Shown here one piece after another: positions 59,387 to 64,000 of a stretch of DNA of 64,000 bases. The stretch spans positions 95,900,765-95,964,764 of the forward strand of contig JBAIZL010000006.1 of NCBI GenBank assembly GCA_036971475.1, written 5' to 3'. The notes under the pieces were generated by a model that had not been told where the DNA came from, did no database searches, and worked only from the letters and a program-made list of their open reading frames with translations. Within the stretch, counting starts at the first letter, position 1; every line of letters begins with the position of its first letter. Position numbers and translations under genes: made by a program. The DNA comes from Prosapia bicincta. Lineage: Eukaryota > Arthropoda > Insecta > Hemiptera > Cercopidae.

Positions 59387-60878
59387 CTGTATGAGGTTCA
59401 AAATTGTTTAAGCTATAGTTTAGATTTTGCATACATTCTCAGAAACAAATTTTCATTAAAATTATGAAACTAATTTTTTTTAATATATACTTTTAAAATC
59501 ATTTATTAAATGGATATGTAATGATTCATTGAAATTTGGAAAACAAAATAAAATATTGTCAAATACCTAGTTTACTTTATTCAAATAAGAATAAAACTGT
59601 CAACAGAATATAATTTTAGGATAGAAAAATAAGAAATATTTTAGCAAAAAGTTAGAAAATTATAATTGTACAAATATTTAAGACTTAATTTTTAAAAAAG
59701 TATCTAAAAAATTTTGTTTGCATTAATACCGATAATTGTTTTACATCAAAATTGATTTTTGAAACAAATTCTTTGTAATTTTTTTAAAACCAAATTTAAT
59801 ATTTTCAAATAGAAATCAAACTCATTTATAAATTTTACTCAGAACATTATCATGCTTAGTTCATGAAAAATTTTAAACATTTAGAAAAAAATTCTATAAC
59901 TCATTACAAATTTACTGTCTTCCTTTCAAATATTACATGAATTACTTTAAATTATAGATAAAAATAAAAACCATTTTAGAATTTTTAAATTTAATAATTT
60001 TACTTTTCATAAAATTTGGTAATTTATAGCAGGGTTATCCAAAACACGAGCAATGCAAGGTAAAGGTTTTAAAAGCAAATGATAGGAGTAGAGGGTGAGG
60101 TTCCCAAGCTTCTACATGTCTGACCAGCTAAAGCACTTGAATAAGCGATCTACTAGCGCCTCGATGTAAGCATAAGCATAGACTATAGAGCTATAAGCAA
60201 CAGATTTGGCTGGAGCCAATCCAATCACACAATACTAGCAAATCTTTAATTTCAAAGTGAGTGACTACACACACAATTGAAATTTTAAGAACCGATTGTG
60301 ATTAGTACGTTAGTAAAAGAAACGCAGCTAAAGTTAGTCAGTGGCGATGTAGAGCTGCTGTGGCCTCTGCCCTCCCATTTTTTTTAAATTAGAAAAAAAA
60401 TTAAATTTTATCTTTATTATTGGATAACCCTGCAACTAGAGCACATCACAACACAGGCATCATATCTGAGCCAAACAGGCGAACACAAGGAATATGTGAG
60501 GCAGATGACTTGTGAGCAGCATTGTTATTTACCGATTCAAAATATCAGTTTATTTTAGATATCAATGAACTTTTCCCGGCGTGGTTTTATAATTTCAACT
60601 ATTTAATAATAAAGCCTTTTTTAATGACTCAGATATGATACACCATTTGAAAGTGGCACAACATTCATAACATAAATAATGTTAATATTATTTGAGATGC
60701 TATATAAAAATTTTTTATAATTAATTATTTTCCAAATAATAATAAATTAGTTATTCACACAAAAATTTCTTCCTATACAGAAATGATATATACTGTATTT
60801 ATGGATTAAGTTTGGAAACCGAACACTGTGCCACAATCAAACGTGCAAATATACGAAAAATAACGGGACTCAACCCAC
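59387..60878 (-). other. Syncrip intron with a hAT-like miniature element
   Basis: AT-rich intron between the Tyr/Gly-rich exon and the candidate 63-nt exon (if that exon is skipped it continues to 56032). Apart from the inverted-repeat element at 60030-60432 I see no feature. Confidence 0.7.
60030..60432. mobile_element. hAT-like miniature element in a Syncrip intron
   Basis: Bounded by a perfect 13-bp inverted repeat, CAGGGTTATCCAA at the left and its complement at 60420-60432. The CAGGG start is typical of hAT ends. The interior is less AT-rich than its surroundings and has no coding capacity. A clean 8-bp target duplication is not visible (left flank ATTTATAG, right flank CAACTAGA), so the insertion is old or the superfamily call is wrong. 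Confidence 0.65.
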
Positions 60879-61027
60879 CGGCTGAGGTTGCCTGGCCCTT
60901 CCTCGAGCAGGTGGAGGTGGTGGCGCATAATCATAATAGTATTCTTCGTAACGATAATAGTCATCATAATATGGGTCACTGTAGCCGCCTCTATAATCGC
61001 CATAACCGTAATAGTCGTAATCATAAT
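60879..61027 (-). CDS. Syp: Syncrip (hnRNP Q/R) Tyr/Gly-rich exon
   Basis: Internal coding exon of Syncrip, an RNA-binding protein of the hnRNP Q/R family that acts in mRNA localisation, stability and translation. The minus-strand reading gives a Tyr/Asp/Gly-rich segment containing YGYGDYRGGYSDPYYDDYYR, then a proline run and PPPPPARGRA, the same order as the region after the third RNA-recognition motif in vertebrate hnRNP Q/R. The acceptor AG is at 61028-61029 after a T-rich tract. The donor GTGGGT follows the codon CCG at 60879. The first two bases complete a split codon and the exon ends on a codon boundary, which matches the next exons. The RRM exons are not in this window and must lie beyond 64000. 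The family match is from memory of hnRNP Q/R sequences; the exact 5' edge is inferred from the splice signal. Confidence 0.92.
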
Positions 61028-62138
61028 CTATAAAAACACACAACACAAGAACACCTAATGAAAGCCACCACTATAAAAATTTTACATTTTTCCTTATTTA
61101 AAAGTTACTGACTCTAAATAAAGGTCATGCCGGGAAAAGAAAAAATAATAAAATTATTCAAATTTAGAAAAGACTACAAAAAAAATAAATAAATGGGAGG
61201 AAGGAAGATGAAACAGATAGTGAAGTTGAAAGAAACCCATCACTTACATCTCTACCAGTGCTCTAAAATACACACAGTTTACTTACCTTTATCCATACCA
61301 AGCTGCATTAGAAACTATTATTTTTATTCACTAGTACAAAAATTTAAATCATTAAAAGATAGTATTTTTATAAGAATTCAACTAACACCAAATGTATATA
61401 TTTAAAATATGTTATAAAATATAAATATCAAAATCCCTTGTTTCATAATACTTGTGTTAGCGTTTTATAACATGCTGTGAAACTGAAAAAAGATGCCAGT
61501 ATGAAATGGTATACTGGAAGGCAAATCCGCAGCAGAAGGCAACGTGCAGGCTAACCTTAATATTTAGCAAAATGTTTAGGGCTCAAAGTTTATGTGAATC
61601 ACGTTTATAATAAATAACTAGCATATAGCACGATTTCATAACAAAAATTTGCATGCACATTAAAAACAAAGCTAAAATAGTTACTTATTTTTATTTAAGA
61701 AGAGGGCAACTATCCGTTTTATAAATATATATGTATGTATTTAGTTTGTTTTAATAATTTTAAAACTTAATTTTTGTTTAAATATCAAACATAAAAAACT
61801 ATTCTTTAAAATGCTTTTTAAAGAGTTAATAAGTTATTAATTATAGGATAAAGAAAATTATGATTAATTCAGCCGAAAACCAAAGAATTAAACGTCTAAA
61901 AAAATACAATGCTAATAGTTGTTGTTTATTGTCATAAAAATTCAATTTAGATGCCTAAGAAGATACCACTTGAATATTTTATTATTTCAGTTGAGTACCT
62001 TAACACGTCCACAGAATCTATGGTCCAGAGACATGGTTAGGTGGACTAATACCTCTAACAGCATAGGTCACAAGAATCCAACGGCAGACAATTAGTTCAA
62101 TGTAGCCTAATATATCTATGGGGCTGGTTAATATTTTG

Positions 62139-62935
62139 TAGGGATGGGCCGATTCCGATTCTCGATTCCAGGAATCGTCGATTATAGGTGGTATCGAGGA
62201 ATCGTCGATACTCGATTCTTCATTCATAAAAGTGTCGATTCCGATTCCTATTTTGTTAACTATTAAAATATGCGTGTGGAGTAATTTATTACCAAACAAA
62301 GTTTATTATATTTGTGTGGAAAAATAATTAATTACCAACTATGTCTTATTTATGTATTAGTTGATTTGAATGAATTAAATGATTAAAGTAAACGAAAATA
62401 TTATTATTTATGAAGCAACAGCAATCAAGATCGTAACCATTTCTGGTTTGACATCGCTCGTCTCTCTCTCTCACTAGAGTGGGTTCGATACTCTCTTTTG
62501 CTCTCTCTCTCTCACCCACGTGTCTTACTGCCACTGATTTATAGATGTCAGAACAAAACACAAAAAAGTACAGTAAAAACTCGATTAACCGTCACCGTCG
62601 GAACCGTGGCCATGACGGTTGAACGAATAGACGGATAACAGAAACACTGTATTATTCCTCCGAAACTTAACCTTAATAAATTATATTATAGACAGATATC
62701 ACTCTCAGGGTTGAAGGTTTTGTGTAGCCTATTACATTAAAACGGAACTTTTAAAAGGTTTTGCCATATGACCAAGATGTTAACTAAATTAATTATTAGA
62801 GAACTAGCATATAAGCTAATATAACTTGAAAGAATCGAGAATCGAGAATCGAGTAAAGAATCGAGAATCGAAAGGAAAATTTTAGAATCGGAATCGGAAT
62901 CGGAATCGAAAATTTTAGGAATCGGCCCATCCCTA
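62139..62935. mobile_element. hAT miniature element, copy 3 (TAGGGATGGGCC ends)
   Basis: Inverted ends TAGGGATGGGCCGATTCC and GGAATCGGCCCATCCCTA are flanked by an exact 8-bp duplication, ATATTTTG (62131-62138 and 62936-62943), diagnostic of hAT-type insertion. Both sub-terminal regions are built from short GATTCC / GAATCG repeats. The interior shares a CT-rich block and the segment around TTTTGTGTAGCCTATTAC with copy 2 at 19266-20018. It has no transposase and is itself interrupted by a small pogo-type insertion at 62569-62651. Confidence 0.85.
62569..62651. mobile_element. Tiny pogo-type insertion inside hAT copy 3
   Basis: An 83-bp piece starting TACAGTAAAAACTCGATTAA and ending ACACTGTA, with related inverted ends (GATTAACCGTC against GTTATCCGTC) and TA at both edges. 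The homologous position in hAT copy 2 lacks it, which supports a later insertion. Confidence 0.5.
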
Positions 62936-64000
62936 ATATTTTGTATATTTCAATAAGTAATATGTTGACAGTATAACAGTATAGATTGACTTTATAGCTA
63001 TTTGTTTATATTCCATTTTGAAATAAAGTTAATCATTAGTTCTTTAATGTGCAGTTCAGCATTAATTTGCTATGTTCAATGAAAATAGAAAAAAAATTTC
63101 AACAAGAGACTCAGAAATATCGTAAAATATAATTTTAAGGGAGTTGATCAACTAGACCATTTTTACAGCCCCCTTCAACCACTATTGTCTCCTAAACCAT
63201 ATCATAGATTAATGGTGTCGAATTCAACTCCAAAATACCTATAAAACCAATTGCAACTAAATGTTGGCCTTGTCACTTGCAGATACATTTTTAATGCAAT
63301 TTATATTAAACTATATTATCATAAATATAGATCTCTACAAAATTTTAATTTAGAGCTTGAATAGGTCATATAGAGCTAAAATTTAACCATTATAATAATC
63401 AAACAAGAATTTGTTGCCTTTAGGAAAACATTAGGAATTATGTTGCCCATAGCAATGCCCCACCTATAAAATCATATCTAAAATATCATTCCCACTGGAA
63501 TTTTACTTAGAAGCTGGATTAAAATTTAAACATTGAGTGTATATGTGTATACAATGGGTCTAATTATAAAACACAATTTTAATCAGCTGTTGAGTGTATA
63601 TTGTTCAGCTATATGAAATGGGAAATCATTTTAAAGTGACTACTTTTAATGCAGTATGTTTATCAACCTTACAAAAACACTAACAAAATTCTATATTTAC
63701 CAAATTGTCTTTATCAAACTAAGATTTCAAAGATTTGAAACATTGTACAGAAATCGAGATTACAGTACTAATGTTCAGTACTATCGACACAAATAAATAC
63801 GGCATCTACATTTTCATACATAGTGAATAAAATCAGTCAGGGTATTTTTTATTTACTGAAGCTACTGAATTAAATATTTTGTATCCTAATTTCTCTGTTT
63901 CAAGTAGCTATGAATATGGATAACTCAGGGCTACGTAATTCAAGGTTCGCCTATATATTTCTATTTTATTTATCTAATCAAACTCAACAAAACTCTAAAT

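Larger units (their letters stand above)
61028..64000 (-). other. Upstream Syncrip intron, partial
   Basis: From the acceptor at 61028-61029 to the window edge no further Syp exon could be found on the minus strand. The only structure is the hAT miniature element at 62139-62935. The remainder (61030-62138 and 62936-64000) is AT-rich with nothing I can assign. Confidence 0.6.

Noticed and set aside
60806..61033. Open frames rich in His/Asn or Met/Ile at the Tyr/Gly exon
   Set aside because: Other-frame shadows of the Syncrip exon 60879-61027.
1..64000. CRISPR arrays, bacterial operons or phage-like modules
   Set aside because: No regularly spaced repeats with unique spacers, no dense coding; spliced host gene and eukaryotic transposons throughout.

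Overview
The window reads as nuclear DNA from an arthropod, most likely an insect with a large, AT-rich, transposon-loaded genome. The one host gene I can support lies on the minus strand. It is the 3' part of the Syncrip / hnRNP Q-R gene (Syp in Drosophila). It is visible as a Tyr/Gly-rich exon (60879-61027), a possible 63-nt in-frame exon (59324-59386), a GC-rich Arg-Gly exon (55875-56031) and the terminal exon with the stop codon (38029-38213). Splice sites and reading phases agree across these pieces. The last intron is about 17.7 kb and is packed with mobile DNA. The upstream exons that would encode the RNA-recognition motifs lie beyond the right edge.

Everything left of about 36.5 kb is downstream of that gene, and I see no other intact host gene there. 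Instead there is a dense record of transposition. It includes two 5'-truncated Penelope-like elements with reverse-transcriptase and GIY-YIG remnants, a Helitron helicase tail, a LINE tail, a complete but broken mariner, two more Tc1/mariner-type transposase remnants, two pogo/Tigger-type transposase remnants with several derived short elements, and a hAT remnant that keeps its dimerisation domain. Many non-autonomous elements can be delimited by terminal inverted repeats and target-site duplications: a three-copy hAT family (8-bp duplications), other hAT elements, a three-copy piggyBac-type family (TTAA), pogo-type elements (TA) and a two-copy family I cannot classify.

Region by region: 1.6-2.8 kb is a three-level nest. 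3.5-5.3 kb holds Helitron and Penelope debris. 8.6-10.4 kb holds hAT and mariner debris. 13.9-15.3 kb is a degenerate autonomous pogo/Tigger element. 17.2-20.0 kb holds a hAT element, a Tc1 remnant, a LINE tail and a hAT miniature element. 21.9-24.0 kb holds the unclassified element and the second Penelope copy. 26.0-27.5 kb holds a perfect hairpin repeat, an RTE-like tail and a miniature element. 30.1-32.7 kb is a piggyBac-type element carrying a second piggyBac-type element and a mariner. From 38 kb rightward all mobile DNA sits in Syp introns.

Long (TA)n arrays recur, and most of them touch or bracket an element boundary. I found no rRNA, tRNA, CRISPR or operon-like structure, and no convincing new multi-gene system. 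The most unusual signals are a hairpin repeat whose loop is inverted between two copies, the unclassified inverted-repeat family, two palindromes sharing one motif, and possible hammerhead-like folds in the Penelope tails.
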